Notes: generated from the sequence alone by a model not told the origin. A stretch of DNA of 64,000 bases from Olivibacter sp. SDN3 (GCF_014334135.1 NZ_CP060497.1:2852001-2916000), one strand, 5' to 3'. Numbered from the stretch's first letter, positions 7,705-16,617 are shown. Numbers and translations are program-made.

Positions 7705-10700
7705 TTATACCGTGTGTTGTTCTGGAAAATACCTGCTCTCTTTATCGTCCGGATCTAATGATGGACTGACGATGGATGTTCTTGACATCACAGATGAGAA
7801 GAAATGCGGAACCAATAAGAGAATGGTTATCGTGGAAGCGATAAGCCCACCGATAACGGCCCTGCCCAAAGGTGCGACCTGTTCTGCTCCATCACCCCAT
7901 CCCATTGCCATTGGTAACATCCCGGCCATCATCGCGGCAGCGGTCATCAGTACAGGCCTTAACCTTGATGACGCGGCCAACCTTGCGGCATTGGCAGGCT
8001 TCAATGCGACTTGTTTGCGGTAATATTCCGCTTGGTTAACAAGCAGTACGGCATTGGAAACTGATACCCCAAGAGACATGATAATGCCCATGTACGATTG
8101 GAGGTTGAGCGTACTCCCTGTTAAGAAAAGCAGGGTAAGACTTCCGGCAATGACGGCCGGTAGTACCGACAGGATAACCAAAGGAACTTTGAACGATTGG
8201 TAATAAGCTGACAGCATCAAGAAGATAACGATAATAGCTACGCCCAAACCTGCCAAAAGACTGCCGAGCGTATCTTCCAATAGCTGCAGTGTTCCCTCTG
8301 TCCATACCGTTGTTCCTCGTGGCGGTTCTCCTGCATCTTTAATGGCTTGCTTAACCACTACCGAGGCCGTTCCCAAATCTTTGCCGTACACGTTGGCCAC
8401 AACGGTAACGTAGCGATTCGGGCCTTTACGGTTCACCTGTGCGGGGGAAGTAGCCTTGCGTATGGTCGCCACATCTTCCAATACAGGTCGCAGGCTTCCT
8501 TTCTTCAATGGAATTGACCGCAGTTTTTCTTCGGAAGACATGATGCCCTCCGGTATTTGCACCTGTGTCTGGAACACCAAGCCCGAACGTGGGTCAATCC
8601 AAAGGTTTTTATCGGTATAGCGTGTGGAGGAGGTAGCCGTTACAAGGCTTCGGGTAACATCCTGCATCGTCAGACCAAACTGTCCTGCAAGGTCACGGTC
8701 AACATCAATCTCCAATGTGGGATACGCAATGGCTTCGGCGATGCGGACATCCCGCAGGTAAGGCACTTTCTTCAAATTTTCTTCAATCTTCGATGCGTGC
8801 GCAAAGGCACCGTTTAATTGATTTGCCCCTACTTTGACCTCAATCGGGGTCATTGCTCCCTGTCCCATGATTTTTTCGGTCAGTTCCATCGGTTCAAAAT
8901 TGAAAGCGACTTCGGGGTGGGTTTCATTAATTCTTTTCCTTATGTCTTCTTTCAAATCCTCTATCGAACCTTTATATACTTTCTGATTGACGGAGACCTG
9001 CAAGACAGACTCGTGTGAAGCACTGGTAAAGAGAAAAATCGGGTTTATCGGTGTTCCTGCCGAATGCGTTCCTACAAATGCAGAGGTCAGGTTGATACCG
9101 TTTTCTGGAATAATCCCACGGATTTCATCGGTAATTTCACTGACGATCTGCTCTGTTTTTTCGAGCCTGCTCCCTTGCGGAGCCTGTATGCGCAATTGAA
9201 AATCGCCGTTGTTGGAAACAGGCATGACATCTGTTCCGACCACGTTCAAGAGCAATGCGGCAATTCCTCCGGCAACGGCAACATAGCCCACGAAAAGTAT
9301 AAGCGATTTCTTTCCCCATTTCCGCATTCGGTAGGAATAATTGACACGGAACTTTTCAAAGAAAGCCCTTTTTCTCGGTGTATTGGATTCCTTGCTGTGC
9401 TTGTTCTTCATCATCCAGTTTGCCAGTATCGGCACAAAGGTCTGGGATGCCAAAAAGGATGCGATCATCGCAAAAGCCACCGCCATTGACAAGGGCATGA
9501 ACATATCTCTGGGAATACCTGTCATGATAAATGCAGGTGTCAGCACCGCAAGGATACAGAGCAATATCAACAGTTTTGGGATGGATATTTCGAGCAGGGC
9601 ATCAATGATAGCTCGCTGTTTGGGCTTGCCCATTTCCATGTGCTGGTGTATGTTCTCTATCGTAACTGTGGCTTCATCGACGAGAATACCAATGGACAGG
9701 GCAAGACCGCTCAACGTCATGATGTTGATCGTCTGCCCGAAAAGGTGCAGTACCGTGACCGCTGACAGAATAGCTATCGGAATGGTCAGTACAACGATGA
9801 TCGCCCCACGGGTATCACCCAAAAAGAGCAATATCATCAATCCAGTGAAAACCGCTCCCAAGATACCCTCGTGGATAAGTGTAGAGAGTGCCCTTTCGAT
9901 ATAAGTCGACTGGTCAAACTCATAACGGACGTCTACGTCTTCGGGCAATTGGTTTTTCAGCATCGGAATGGAAGCCTTTAGATTGTCTACGGCATCCAAT
10001 GTGGAAGCATCGGCTTTTTTGATGATGGGAAGGTAAACCGACCGTTTGCCGTTGACCAGTGCATAACCTACGGTCTGGTCTGCACCATCCAATACACTGG
10101 CAACATCCCTAACATATACCGTACGGTTTTCACCTGCTTTAATAGGTGTGTTCAGAAATTCTTCGGGGTTCTTGGCAATCGAGTTGATCGGAGCCATCAG
10201 GTTTTCATCGGCTATACGGATATTTCCGGCAGGCGACGGAAGACTGTTCCTGGTAATGGCTGCCGTTATTTCTTCGGGGCTAAGCCCGTTGGCCTGCATC
10301 GCTTCGGGATTGATATTGATAACAATGGAACGGACGTTACCGCCAAAGGGTGCAGGGGAAGTAATGCCGGGGATTTCGGTAAACATCGGTCTGATCCTCG
10401 TAATAGCGAGTGTTTGCAGTTCGTTGACCGAACGCTGTTCACTTTCAAAAACCAGCTGTCCTACGGGAAGCGAGCTACCGTCAAACCGGACGACCATAGG
10501 CGGAACTGCTCCGGGCGGTAGAAAGCCCATTGCCCGGTTTGTAAAGGTAGATACCTCTCCGGCAGCCTGCGCCATATCCGTACCCTGGTAAAAGGTCAGC
10601 TTCATGAGGGTCAAGCCCTGTACGCTTTTAAAATCAATGTTCTTTACACCACTGACGAATAAAAGTACCTTTTGGAACTCGTTCGCCATAAAACCGTCCA

Positions 10701-10875
10701 TATAGGCCGGGGACAGTCCCCCGTAAGGCATGGCGATGTATATCGCAGGTAATTCCACTTCGGGGAATATATCTACGTTTATTTTTTTTATCGTGTTGTA
10801 TGAGAAGAAAGCTATCGTCAATACGACGACCATAATGGCAATAGGCTTTCTTAACGCAAATCTTATGAGGTTCAT
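7705..10875 (-). CDS. RND family efflux transporter permease (AcrB-like)
   Basis: This is a 1056-aa inner membrane proton antiporter of the hydrophobe/amphiphile RND type, the usual length for the family. The first membrane helix is at about residues 13-30, followed by VDIFPEVELPAIYI. The membrane helix 4 motif reads GILVDEATVTIEN, with Asp-Glu in place of the Asp-Asp pair of AcrB. A duplicated architecture with a second helix set from about residue 535 is visible. Sitting in a sulfur/redox cargo region suggests export of a toxic small molecule, but metal or drug specificity is not shown. HME-type metal pump hallmarks are not evident. Confidence 0.93.
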   Translation of the reverse strand: MNLIRFALRKPIAIMVVVLTIAFFSYNTIKKINVDIFPEVELPAIYIAMPYGGLSPAYMDGFMANEFQKVLLFVSGVKNIDFKSVQGLTLMKLTFYQGTDMAQAAGEVSTFTNRAMGFLPPGAVPPMVVRFDGSSLPVGQLVFESEQRSVNELQTLAITRIRPMFTEIPGITSPAPFGGNVRSIVININPEAMQANGLSPEEITAAITRNSLPSPAGNIRIADENLMAPINSIAKNPEEFLNTPIKAGENRTVYVRDVASVLDGADQTVGYALVNGKRSVYLPIIKKADASTLDAVDNLKASIPMLKNQLPEDVDVRYEFDQSTYIERALSTLIHEGILGAVFTGLMILLFLGDTRGAIIVVLTIPIAILSAVTVLHLFGQTINIMTLSGLALSIGILVDEATVTIENIHQHMEMGKPKQRAIIDALLEISIPKLLILLCILAVLTPAFIMTGIPRDMFMPLSMAVAFAMIASFLASQTFVPILANWMMKNKHSKESNTPRKRAFFEKFRVNYSYRMRKWGKKSLILFVGYVAVAGGIAALLLNVVGTDVMPVSNNGDFQLRIQAPQGSRLEKTEQIVSEITDEIRGIIPENGINLTSAFVGTHSAGTPINPIFLFTSASHESVLQVSVNQKVYKGSIEDLKEDIRKRINETHPEVAFNFEPMELTEKIMGQGAMTPIEVKVGANQLNGAFAHASKIEENLKKVPYLRDVRIAEAIAYPTLEIDVDRDLAGQFGLTMQDVTRSLVTATSSTRYTDKNLWIDPRSGLVFQTQVQIPEGIMSSEEKLRSIPLKKGSLRPVLEDVATIRKATSPAQVNRKGPNRYVTVVANVYGKDLGTASVVVKQAIKDAGEPPRGTTVWTEGTLQLLEDTLGSLLAGLGVAIIVIFLMLSAYYQSFKVPLVILSVLPAVIAGSLTLLFLTGSTLNLQSYMGIIMSLGVSVSNAVLLVNQAEYYRKQVALKPANAARLAASSRLRPVLMTAAAMMAGMLPMAMGWGDGAEQVAPLGRAVIGGLIASTITILLLVPHFFSSVMSRTSIVSPSLDPDDKESRYFPEQHTV

Positions 10876-10884
10876 GTGAAATTA

Positions 10885-12270
10885 TTAAAGGTTGTTAAAC
10901 AGAAAATCGAAGTCGGCTGTCAACTCAGCCTCGTAAGCAAGGAGCATCCAATAGTCACGCGAAGCCTCGATGTGAGCGTCCTCTGCCTGTTCGAGCAAGA
11001 TGCGTATCTGCAACAGCTCGCTCAATGTGATAAGGCCACTTTTATATCTTGCCAGATACATATCATAGGCATCCTGTGACTGTTTTACAGCGAGCCTCGT
11101 TTTTCCAAGCTGTTCGTATTGTTGCAGAATTTTTGCCTGTGATGCAGAAAGGTCCGCTTGCATGGCCTGCTCATACTGTGCTTGTAAGAATTTCGTGCTT
11201 TCTGCTTCTTTGAAAAGTTCTTCGCCTTTCAGTCTGTTCGTGTGCAGACTGGTAATATTCCACGTGAGTCCGATACCTGCAAGGATATTATTGGTGGTAT
11301 TGGAAAAACCGTCTTTCCAGGCACCCGATACCGTTCCATTGGGACTTATACCCGTTCCACGGTAGGCGTAGCCTCCCAATATTTTTATGGATGGTAATGA
11401 GGAACGTTTCTGCGCTTCACCACTGAGCGTATAATATTCGGCTTGTTTGTCCAGTGCATCCAAAATGGGATGTGATGGATTGATTACATTTCCCTCACTC
11501 AGAGAATTGCCGTTTGGATTGCTGAAACGGTTGGTGGATTCGGTGTAATCGACTTGGCTGTCACCATATAATTCCAATAACTTGATAAAGGAAGCATTTT
11601 TTACACCGCTCCATTTATCATGTTCGCCTATGGCCTGTACATAAGATGATGAAGCAAGCAGGCTGTCTGCCGCGGGCCTTAATCCAGCTGCGGAAAGTCC
11701 GGCCGTAATATTGCGTATGCTGTCGAGGCGTTCGGCGTTTTTGGCCGTCCAGTTCAGTTTTGCATCATTGTACAATAATGTAATGTACCGTTCCGACAAT
11801 ATTTTTTTTAGGTTGAGGATATAAGCATCCTTTTCACTGATCGTTTTATAAAAAAGCATACTGGCGGCTTCGTTTTCCTTGCGAAGTCTGCCAAAGGAAA
11901 ACAGTTCCCATTCGATAGTTGTCGAACCAAAGCTGTTGGCTGCCATCGAACTTCCGTTTAGTGGATTGGTAGGACCGCCTACGTTGAAGAATCCGGCTTG
12001 GGGGAAGAATGCCCCTGCACTTCCCTCATAAGTACCATAGGTGTTTTGAACCTGTGCCCTTACCTGTGGGAGCGTATTGCCCCTTACTGCCCGCTCGTGA
12101 AGTTTTGCGGCATCAATCGCCGACATTTTCGCTCCAATGCCGGGATAGTTTTCTTCTACTTTGGGCCACAGACTGCCCAAAGTATGTGCTGTTTGCTGCT
12201 GCGCATATAGCGGAAATATTGCAGCGATGGCCAACCACATAACCGTGGTTGCCATGATCTGTTTTATCAT
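10885..12270 (-). CDS. TolC-family outer membrane efflux channel
   Basis: This 461-aa protein has a cleavable signal (about residues 1-23) and two long helical repeats typical of TolC/OMF proteins. The repeats have similar ends, including AQYEQAMQADLSASQ and a LSELLQIRILLEQAE stretch near the C-terminus. It forms the outer membrane exit duct of the RND system encoded just downstream. The gap to the pump gene is 9 bp. It is the first gene of this transcription unit, preceded by a hairpin at 12341-12371. Confidence 0.92.
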   Translation of the reverse strand: MIKQIMATTVMWLAIAAIFPLYAQQQTAHTLGSLWPKVEENYPGIGAKMSAIDAAKLHERAVRGNTLPQVRAQVQNTYGTYEGSAGAFFPQAGFFNVGGPTNPLNGSSMAANSFGSTTIEWELFSFGRLRKENEAASMLFYKTISEKDAYILNLKKILSERYITLLYNDAKLNWTAKNAERLDSIRNITAGLSAAGLRPAADSLLASSSYVQAIGEHDKWSGVKNASFIKLLELYGDSQVDYTESTNRFSNPNGNSLSEGNVINPSHPILDALDKQAEYYTLSGEAQKRSSLPSIKILGGYAYRGTGISPNGTVSGAWKDGFSNTTNNILAGIGLTWNITSLHTNRLKGEELFKEAESTKFLQAQYEQAMQADLSASQAKILQQYEQLGKTRLAVKQSQDAYDMYLARYKSGLITLSELLQIRILLEQAEDAHIEASRDYWMLLAYEAELTADFDFLFNNL

Positions 12271-12340
12271 ATTCCTTAAATGGTATTTGATAGGTCGTAA
12301 AGCCGACCAAGGATTATTTAAAATGAAACCAATAGAATCG

Positions 12341-12371
12341 TTTCCTATTGATACCTTGTTTCAATAGGAAA
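12341..12371. other. perfect 11-bp inverted repeat upstream of the TolC gene
   Basis: The arms TTTCCTATTGA (12341-12351) and TCAATAGGAAA (12361-12371) are perfectly complementary around a 9-nt loop. A further CCAATAG half-copy lies at 12329-12335. There is no strong U tract on the minus strand, so it is not a clear terminator. It lies about 70 bp before the TolC start and could be an operator or an attenuator. Function is unknown. Confidence 0.5.
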
Positions 12372-12392
12372 AATGAGGGGTGGGAAAGGGTA

Positions 12393-12797
12393 CTAAATAA
12401 TGAGTTTGCGGTACTGGATAAAGATGGGTAAAGTACCCCGGATCTTTATATTGCCGTAGAGGGGATGTGATTGTTCCTTATCGGATGTAATGATCGGTAG
12501 CGAAAGAAAAGCTATTATCAGAAAAACAGCCGGTAATAGGGAGTTTGCGTGGGAAGCGGTGTTATTAGAGATTGTGGTGTCGTTCGTTTGGCCGATGACA
12601 CATTTCTCCGCATTGCTACCGCCAATGAAGTCATGTTTTCCTTTGGGCACCTCTTGTTCGGTATTGACAGGAAGCCCGACCAAACTTTTGATACCGCTTT
12701 TGACCGGACAGGATGTGAGCAGGACAAAAACTATTGCAACCAATACAAGGCTGTATTGTTGAAAATTTCTCGCAATATTTACTAAAGTTCTATCCAT
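12393..12797 (-). CDS. small putative lipoprotein with C-terminal membrane segment
   Basis: The 134-aa product has an N-terminal hydrophobic stretch ending in VLLTSC (Cys30), a plausible lipobox, followed by PVKSGIKSLVGLPVNTE. A second hydrophobic segment lies at about residues 86-105. The motif C-x-x-K-x-x-x-K-x(5)-P after the lipobox recurs in the product at 15634, so the two look like members of one unnamed family. It precedes the efflux genes on the same strand. I know no function. The frame on the opposite strand is judged a shadow because this one has a signal and fits the operon direction. Confidence 0.6.
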   Translation of the reverse strand: MDRTLVNIARNFQQYSLVLVAIVFVLLTSCPVKSGIKSLVGLPVNTEQEVPKGKHDFIGGSNAEKCVIGQTNDTTISNNTASHANSLLPAVFLIIAFLSLPIITSDKEQSHPLYGNIKIRGTLPIFIQYRKLII

Positions 12798-12990
12798 CTA
12801 CTTACGAATTTACCTTTAATTGTCTTAGGGAACAAGTAAAAACAACCAATTTTGCCTTTTTGGGGTCGTTTATCGCTAATTCTCACGGATTTTTTACAGT
12901 TATAGACCTGCTGTTGAAAAGGCTCAACTTTCTTTCAGTCTCCATATCAATGTAATTAAAATAACAGCATATAGAAAAAATTGTATGGAT

Positions 12991-13037
12991 AAAATGAAAA
13001 TCGGTGATTAGCCAAATTACCGATTTCTTTCATTTTT
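12991..13037 (-). terminator. hairpin terminator after the phosphoesterase gene
   Basis: A long stem (AAAATGAAA-ATCGGT-gATT paired with AAT-ACCGAT-TTC-TTTCATTTT, with a small asymmetry) begins 24 bp after the stop codon at 13061. On the minus strand it would end the unit DUF6132-trx-...-phosphoesterase and separate it from the gene at 12393. The rest of 12798-13060 shows no gene. Confidence 0.6.
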
Positions 13038-13060
13038 GCATTCCGGTATTTGTCCAAACT

Positions 13061-14692
13061 TTACCGAAACGTATAACCTACCTCGGACATCCGTGAAAAG
13101 GCTTTTTCCTCCAAGTCCACAGCAATTGCCCGACCCTCGATTTTGGGGTTTATTGTACCTTTCTCCTCCAAGTATTCAATAACGGCTTGATGCAACGTAT
13201 AAGGTTTCAATTCTACATTTTTTGCATCCCTCATCCGACATAGAATATGTATGGGTTCTCCCTCACGGTTGCATGATGCCATGCGGTATGTTTTGTTAAG
13301 ATCCAATGGCGCACCTTGTATGGTGATTTCCTGTACACGCTCACCCATTTCCTTTGAGCTGTCAAACTTGACCGTCATCCCGGAGAAGCGAACGAGCCAG
13401 CCTCCGAAGCGTTGCATGGCATCCTTGGCAAATACGTTGTTGATTTCCTTTTCCAACCAATTTTTGACCTGTTCTCCGGTGACTTCACCGATCTTCATGT
13501 GTTCATCGACCGGAAGCATACGCCACAGATCCTCTTTGGTAATGGATGCCCTTCCGCTTTCATCGGGCAGGATGGGCACACCGAACCGGAAACCGTTGGA
13601 TACGGCAAAATCCGCTTCTGATTTCCAAAGCAGGGCATCGGTAATAAAATTGTCCATCGCATTTTCGACGACGAGATACCGGTACATCGGTGCCGATGTA
13701 TAGCCTATTACCTGTTCCATCTCGGTTCTATAGGGAGCGACAAGCGTGTCTATAAGTTCCTGCATTTCTTCATTGGCGGTATACTTCTCCGGGTTGACCT
13801 CAATGAGTTCATAGTCGTAACCGGTCATTTTGCCGTCTTTTACCTTTATGTCCAACCTGCCGACAAATGATCCGAATGCACCTGGTTCGACTACGGAAGC
13901 ATATTTACCCTGAATAGGTTCGCGGACACGCTCGTGGGTATCATTGCCAAAAATAAAATCAACTCCCTCAACGATAGGATTATTGGCCAAAGTTACCTGC
14001 TTGAATATGCCGATATGTGCGATAAGGAAAAGCAGGTCAACTTCCTGTTCTTCCTTGAGTTCTGAAATCAACTCTTTAAGGTTTGCTTCTACCGGATTAA
14101 ATTCCATTCCCTCACTGAACATCGGGTTTTGTCGTATCGGCACTTCCGGGTCGTTGTAGGCGATAAAGCCGATTTTGACTCCCTTTTTTTCCGTAATCCA
14201 ATAGGGTGGAAACAAAGGTTGCTTGTTATCTTCATGGTACATATTGGAAACGATCACCTGTGTACCGTAATCCTCCATGATGTCCATCATAACCTGTTTA
14301 CCATATATGACCTCCCAATTGCCGGGAATCATGAGGTCATAGCCCATTTTCTGAACTATGGTGGGGAAGAAAGCACCTTTGGAGCGGACACTTTCACCAC
14401 TTCCCTGGATAAAATCCCCTCCGTCAATGAATACGGTTCCATCGGGATTTTCTTGGCGCACGCCCTCCACAAGTGTCTTGATGTTTGCCAAGCCTCCGGC
14501 TTCCCTAAACACCATAGCCCCATCTTCTACAAAGAGTTCATCATGTGTATTGAGGTAGGCATGGATATCTGAGGTCTGCAAAATGGTGATGACAGATTCC
14601 TCGTTATCCTTGTTTTCGCTGATGTTGTTACAGCTCATCAATGTGGCACTGGCCATAGCCGTATATATTATTTTGTTTATCATATTTTCCAA
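13061..14692 (-). CDS. SoxB/5'-nucleotidase-like metallophosphoesterase lipoprotein
   Basis: This 543-aa exported protein has the two-domain UshA/SoxB architecture. The lipobox is TLMSC (Cys21). The N-terminal calcineurin-like domain shows TSDIHAY (Asp42, His44), IDGGDF and GNWEVIYG (residues 124-131). Typical 5'-nucleotidases have GNHE at the last motif. The Trp in place of His is, from memory, a feature of the SoxB side of the family, which hydrolyses sulfate from thiosulfate bound to SoxYZ. The C-terminal 5'-nucleotidase domain follows from about residue 340. No SoxYZ, SoxA or SoxX is present in the window. The neighbours are DsrE, DoxX and thioredoxin genes, so a role with sulfur compounds is inferred. 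Confidence 0.8.
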   Translation of the reverse strand: MENMINKIIYTAMASATLMSCNNISENKDNEESVITILQTSDIHAYLNTHDELFVEDGAMVFREAGGLANIKTLVEGVRQENPDGTVFIDGGDFIQGSGESVRSKGAFFPTIVQKMGYDLMIPGNWEVIYGKQVMMDIMEDYGTQVIVSNMYHEDNKQPLFPPYWITEKKGVKIGFIAYNDPEVPIRQNPMFSEGMEFNPVEANLKELISELKEEQEVDLLFLIAHIGIFKQVTLANNPIVEGVDFIFGNDTHERVREPIQGKYASVVEPGAFGSFVGRLDIKVKDGKMTGYDYELIEVNPEKYTANEEMQELIDTLVAPYRTEMEQVIGYTSAPMYRYLVVENAMDNFITDALLWKSEADFAVSNGFRFGVPILPDESGRASITKEDLWRMLPVDEHMKIGEVTGEQVKNWLEKEINNVFAKDAMQRFGGWLVRFSGMTVKFDSSKEMGERVQEITIQGAPLDLNKTYRMASCNREGEPIHILCRMRDAKNVELKPYTLHQAVIEYLEEKGTINPKIEGRAIAVDLEEKAFSRMSEVGYTFR

Positions 14693-14694
14693 TT

Positions 14695-15138
14695 TTAAAG
14701 GCTTAGTATTTTAAATCCGATTTCTTGAATGCCAAACATATACCGATAGACATTCGGGGTCGTCTGGATATAAGCATCGTAATCCGTTTTTTTAACGTTC
14801 AACCTGTTCATAGCAAATTCACATACGATCAGTTTGATCCCATTCTTTTTAGCGGTTTCGACAGTTTCTTTGAGACTTTCGTCTTCGGCAAGTTCCTTGA
14901 CGACAGGGCCGGCCATGCCGACCACAAATTGCACATCGGGAAAATCTTCCTTAATTTCTGCGCCGGCCAAGACGGCACCTGTAAGATGCCGTGAACTTTG
15001 GGCCAGGATAGCATATTTGCCGTCTTTTTTTACGGCATTTTCGATTTCAATATTTGTTAACGACTGCGCTTGAACTGTACCGAATACGCCTAACAGGAAG
15101 ATGGCCAGCGATGCAATAATTAAAACATGTTTTTTCAT
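14695..15138 (-). CDS. secreted DsrE-like sulfur-carrier protein (1)
   Basis: This 147-aa protein has a signal peptide (residues 1-25, ending VQAQ) and a DsrE/DsrF fold. The single conserved cysteine is Cys106 in IVCEFAMN, the position that carries persulfide in DsrE proteins. It is close in layout to the product at 30318, and more distantly to that at 27526. It starts a few bases before the phosphoesterase gene. Periplasmic sulfur-carrier or sulfurtransferase activity is inferred. Confidence 0.85.
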   Translation of the reverse strand: MKKHVLIIASLAIFLLGVFGTVQAQSLTNIEIENAVKKDGKYAILAQSSRHLTGAVLAGAEIKEDFPDVQFVVGMAGPVVKELAEDESLKETVETAKKNGIKLIVCEFAMNRLNVKKTDYDAYIQTTPNVYRYMFGIQEIGFKILSL

Positions 15139-15150
15139 TTTTCCGTACGA

Positions 15151-15555
15151 TTAGTTGTATAAAGTATATGATCTTGGGTTATTAACGATAAAAAACAGAA
15201 GTCCTCCAAAGATGGCGATGTTTTTCCAGAAGGGGCCGTGCATCCAGCCATTCCCCACTTGGATGGTTATCGTGATGGGTATGAGCAGAAGAAATAGCGC
15301 GAGTGCTGACCATCGGGTGAAGACTCCCAATACGAATGTCATCCCGAAAAGTATCAAGGCATAACCCGACCATATTCCAAGTGTATGCGGATCGCCGAAA
15401 AGATGTGCAAATTCTGCATATCTCGCACTGTTGATGCGTTCTGTGACACCGTCCGGATTAATGAAGTGGGATATGCCGGCGATCAGAAAAATCCCGCTCA
15501 GCATTATCCTAAAAAGGAGTATGGATACTCCGTTCAGTTTTGTTCCGTGTTCCAT
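15151..15555 (-). CDS. DoxX-family membrane protein
   Basis: This 134-aa integral membrane protein has four predicted helices and the DoxX pattern near the N-terminus (RIMLSGIFLIAGISHF). DoxX/DoxD proteins include the small subunit of archaeal thiosulfate:quinone oxidoreductase, but the family is broad and many members have other or unknown roles. The neighbouring DsrE, phosphoesterase and thioredoxin genes make a sulfur-linked redox role possible, without showing it. Confidence 0.8.
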   Translation of the reverse strand: MEHGTKLNGVSILLFRIMLSGIFLIAGISHFINPDGVTERINSARYAEFAHLFGDPHTLGIWSGYALILFGMTFVLGVFTRWSALALFLLLIPITITIQVGNGWMHGPFWKNIAIFGGLLFFIVNNPRSYTLYN

Positions 15556-15633
15556 TGTTTTTTACTGATTTGATGATATGTATTTGATCCGACCCTTGTT
15601 GACAGGGTACATTTTGATGATTGCGGCCGGTAA

Positions 15634-15984
15634 TCAAATCAGATATTGTTCATGGAGGATATATATGGGAACCGTTGTTCGGATGTGTTTTCCGAAAGGG
15701 GTACTGGAATAATGTTTTTGAGGTTCAATGACCCTTATGGAAGGTATCCATTCCAATAAGGGATGCACATGCTTCTTTTTCAGTGAACGTTTTGTCGGTG
15801 TAGATGTGCGGCTTATCAAACTACACCCATACGCATGGATAGACTGTGCTGATTTAGGGGCTTCGGAAAGCGGTATGTCAAACGTCTGCTTGTATTCCCT
15901 TTTTAACGAACAGGGCACCACCAACAGGATAACCATCACTACGATGGAAAGCCGTAAGAATATTTTTGTGCTCCGTTTGTCCAT
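15634..15984 (-). CDS. small putative lipoprotein, related to the product at 12393
   Basis: The 116-aa product has a hydrophobic N-terminus ending in LVVPC (Cys25), then SLKREYKQTFDIPLSEAP. This C-x-x-K-x-x-x-K-x(5)-P pattern is shared with the protein at 12393. The remainder is basic and without a recognised domain. It lies between the DoxX and thioredoxin genes in the same direction. The opposite strand is also open here, so coding is likely but not certain. Function is unknown. Confidence 0.55.
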   Translation of the reverse strand: MDKRSTKIFLRLSIVVMVILLVVPCSLKREYKQTFDIPLSEAPKSAQSIHAYGCSLISRTSTPTKRSLKKKHVHPLLEWIPSIRVIEPQKHYSSTPFGKHIRTTVPIYILHEQYLI

Positions 15985-16016
15985 ACTTTCCTTATATGTT
16001 GTTTTTTTCCGTCGGT

Positions 16017-16310
16017 CTAACTGTTTTCTTTTATCAAACGTTCGAGTTCATCCGCAGAAAAAATACCGGACTGTCTCCACTTGATTTCCCCTTTGCGAAA
16101 AATAATCAATGTAGGTACACCGCGTATTGCCATATCTGATGCGACCTTGGGGTTTTTGTCTACGTCAATCTTGATGATGGTCGCATTTTCTCCGACACGT
16201 CCTTTCAGTTCATCGAGTATCGGTGCCTGCATTTTGCAGGGGCCGCACCATTCGGCAAAAAAATCCACCAATACAGGCTTATCCCCGCTTATTATGTCTT
16301 GGAATGTCAT
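16017..16310 (-). CDS. thioredoxin (1)
   Basis: This 97-aa cytoplasmic thioredoxin has the classical WCGPC active site (Cys22, Cys25) and a GVPT cis-proline loop. It has no signal peptide. Its ATG overlaps the stop of the DUF6132 gene (ATGA), so the two are translationally coupled. It can reduce disulfides or persulfides made by the sulfur enzymes around it and feed electrons to DsbD (inference). A second single-domain thioredoxin is encoded at 29999. Confidence 0.92.
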   Translation of the reverse strand: MTFQDIISGDKPVLVDFFAEWCGPCKMQAPILDELKGRVGENATIIKIDVDKNPKVASDMAIRGVPTLIIFRKGEIKWRQSGIFSADELERLIKENS

Positions 16311-16519
16311 GCTGCTTTTGTTTTATCTTTTCTAAAAGAGGATAAAAGTAGACCACCCATTACCCCGCCATACAATGTACTGTTCAAGGGGTTTGATGTA
16401 ATGGCACAGGTTCCGGTGTTACAACCGATGAAATGCCAGTAGGCGAATCCTGCTATTGCCCCTGCGATGATTCCAAACACTATCAGACCGTATTTATTGA
16501 TTGTTTTTCCCCTTTTCAT
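16307..16519 (-). CDS. DUF6132-like small membrane protein
   Basis: This 70-aa protein has two hydrophobic segments around an IGCNTGTCAITSNP stretch with two cysteines, the pattern of DUF6132 proteins. It is the first gene of the unit that runs through thioredoxin, DoxX, DsrE and the SoxB-like protein. A GTAAC-N4-GTTAC operator lies 74 bp upstream. DUF6132 proteins often stand near thioredoxins and YeeE/YedE genes in Bacteroidetes. The function is unknown. Confidence 0.8.
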   Translation of the reverse strand: MKRGKTINKYGLIVFGIIAGAIAGFAYWHFIGCNTGTCAITSNPLNSTLYGGVMGGLLLSSFRKDKTKAA

Positions 16520-16592
16520 ATTGCATTAATACTAAGTGCTTAATGGCACATGTTTAATCATGTAAAGTTCGGTAAATTATTACAAGTGTTCT

Positions 16593-16606
16593 GTAACTAA
16601 AGTTAC
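16593..16606 (-). promoter_or_regulatory. Crp/Fnr-type operator A, upstream of DUF6132
   Basis: GTAACTAAAGTTAC is a perfect inverted repeat (GTAAC/GTTAC, 4-bp spacer). Its centre is 33 bp from GAACTTTA on the minus strand, a weak match to the -7 element. It belongs to the same set as the sites at 23248, 25394, 25471 and 29216. It is the weakest of the five for promoter match, but the palindrome itself is perfect. Confidence 0.65.
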
Positions 16607-16617
16607 AATAGGTGATT

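Noticed and set aside
7705-10875. Heavy-metal (CusA-type) RND pump
   Set aside because: Helix 4 reads GILVDEATV, nearer to the drug-type pattern, and no metal-binding methionine cluster was recognised.
12490-12785. Plus-strand frames of 78 and 90 aa
   Set aside because: They overlap the minus-strand lipoprotein frame, which has a signal, a lipobox and the operon direction.
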